From: DASYAE01 sp036501535
GTDB lineage: Bacteria; Actinomycetota; Actinomycetes; Streptomycetales; Catenulisporaceae
NCBI GenBank assembly: GCA_036501535.1
Contig: DASYAE010000052.1
Span: forward strand, 1 to 6,076
Reading direction: 5' to 3'
Length of the DNA: 6,076 nt
In this document: in pieces, positions 5,570 through 6,076 of the stretch
Layout: every line of letters starts with the position of its first letter
Position numbering within the stretch: position 1 is the first letter of the stretch
Translations under genes and position numbers: made by a program
The notes under the pieces: generated by a model
Told to the model about the DNA's origin: nothing
The model's input: the letters and a program-made list of their open reading frames with translations, nothing else
Database searches by the model: none

Positions 5570-6076
5570 GTGGCGATAGAGGGTCCGGATGCGCGCGGCG
5601 CGACGGAGCAGCAGGGCGCACCGGATCCCGGCGGAACCGCACCGCGCGGACCGGCCCGGGAGCCGAACGGGACTGTGCCGAACGGATCTCCGCCGAACGG
5701 GTCCGGGCCGGGCTCGGACGGTACCGCCGCGATGGCGGCGAAGGAGGAAGAGCGGCCGCAGGATCCGGACGAGCCGGGCGCTGCCGGGGAGGACGGCGAG
5801 CAGGAGCCCGAGGGCGAGTCCGTCCCGACCCTGGCCGGGGCGCGCCGTCCCGTCTCGCCGCTCGGCTGGGTGGTCTTCCCGTTCGCGGTGGTGTGGCGGT
5901 TCCTCTTCCCGACCAAGCCGCGGCCGTTCATTGTCGAGTTGCCGTTCCTGGTGGTCTTCGCGTTGTTCCTGGCGTTCCTGATCAAGACGTTCCTGGTGCA
6001 GGCCTACTGGATTCCCAGCGGTTCGATGCAGAACACGCTGGCCATCAACGACCGGGTGCTGGTCAACCGGGCCTCG
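5570..6076 (+). CDS. lepB: Type I signal peptidase (S26 family), N-terminal part; C-terminus cut by window edge
   Basis: The frame is open from GTG 5570 to the window end, giving 169 codons. Residues 1 to about 95 form a low-complexity Pro/Gly/Glu/Asp-rich tail predicted to be disordered and cytoplasmic. A hydrophobic GWVVFPFAVVWRFLF segment (about 99-113) follows, then the main transmembrane anchor, LPFLVVFALFLAFLIKTFLV (124-143). Directly after it is IPSGSMQNTL (148-157), signal peptidase box B, with catalytic Ser152 placed just outside the membrane, then NDRVLVNR. The catalytic lysine and later boxes lie beyond the window. The enzyme removes signal peptides from Sec- and Tat-exported proteins; the protease at 1332-2396 is a plausible substrate in principle. 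Family members often read SGSMxPTL, and here Asn replaces Pro. The symbol is given by family; actinomycetes may carry several paralogues (sip genes), so the exact one is uncertain. Confidence 0.88.
   Translation, partial: MAIEGPDARGATEQQGAPDPGGTAPRGPAREPNGTVPNGSPPNGSGPGSDGTAAMAAKEEERPQDPDEPGAAGEDGEQEPEGESVPTLAGARRPVSPLGWVVFPFAVVWRFLFPTKPRPFIVELPFLVVFALFLAFLIKTFLVQAYWIPSGSMQNTLAINDRVLVNRAS
5663..5707 (+). repeat. Three-copy 15-bp tandem repeat in the signal peptidase tail
   Basis: CCGAACGG recurs at 5663, 5678 and 5693 with an exact 15-base period. The units encode PNGTV, PNGSP and PNGSG. The period is a multiple of three, so copy-number change would keep the frame. The repeat lies in the disordered N-terminal tail of the signal peptidase, far from the catalytic region. 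Confidence 0.75.

Noticed and set aside
5310..5579. An 89-codon plus-strand frame between katG and the signal peptidase gene
   Set aside because: It starts at the last base of the katG terminator, overlaps the signal peptidase start and encodes low-complexity Arg/Gly/Pro sequence.
2511..5642. A 1043-codon open frame on the minus strand, antisense to furA and katG
   Set aside because: It mirrors katG, whose identity and active-site residues are certain on the plus strand. Long antisense frames are expected where third positions are almost always G or C. The translation is Arg/Val/Gly-rich with no recognisable domain.
1..6076. CRISPR arrays, tRNA or rRNA genes, insertion sequences, attachment sites
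   Set aside because: No spaced direct repeats, tRNA-like cloverleaf, transposase signature or terminal inverted repeats were seen on either strand.

Overview
The window is very GC-rich DNA with dense coding and a strong G/C bias at third codon positions, as expected of a mycelial actinobacterium. The FurA, KatG and signal peptidase sequences look like those of the Streptomyces/Catenulispora side of the phylum. This placement is inferred from the protein sequences; no rRNA or other taxonomic marker is present.

Layout from left to right: (1) 1-1047, minus strand: a gene for a phytanoyl-CoA dioxygenase (PhyH)-type Fe(II)/2-oxoglutarate oxygenase that runs off the left edge without a stop. (2) 1048-1331: a divergent intergenic region with a 9-bp hairpin ahead of the next gene. 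(3) 1332-2396, plus strand: a secreted trypsin-fold serine protease with signal peptide, Ala-rich pro-region and a complete His/Asp/Ser triad, followed by a hairpin terminator. (4) 2501-5310, plus strand: a complete furA-katG peroxide-response operon. It has an AT-rich inverted repeat overlapping a possible leaderless promoter, a FurA-type Fur repressor, a full-length catalase-peroxidase with all heme-site and Met-Tyr-Trp adduct residues, and a perfect 14-bp stem-loop terminator. (5) 5570-6076, plus strand: the first 169 codons of a type I signal peptidase with an unusually long Pro/Gly/Glu-rich cytoplasmic tail; it is cut by the right edge just after the catalytic serine box.

The only multi-gene functional unit visible is furA-katG. 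In characterised actinobacteria FurA represses its own operon, and peroxide releases it so that KatG is made. The dioxygenase, the protease and the signal peptidase each appear to be independent transcription units. I did not find a convincing undescribed system. The points most worth a second look are the operator/leaderless-promoter geometry ahead of furA, the long atypical C-terminal extension of the dioxygenase, the hairpin ahead of the protease, and the repeat-bearing N-terminal tail of the signal peptidase.
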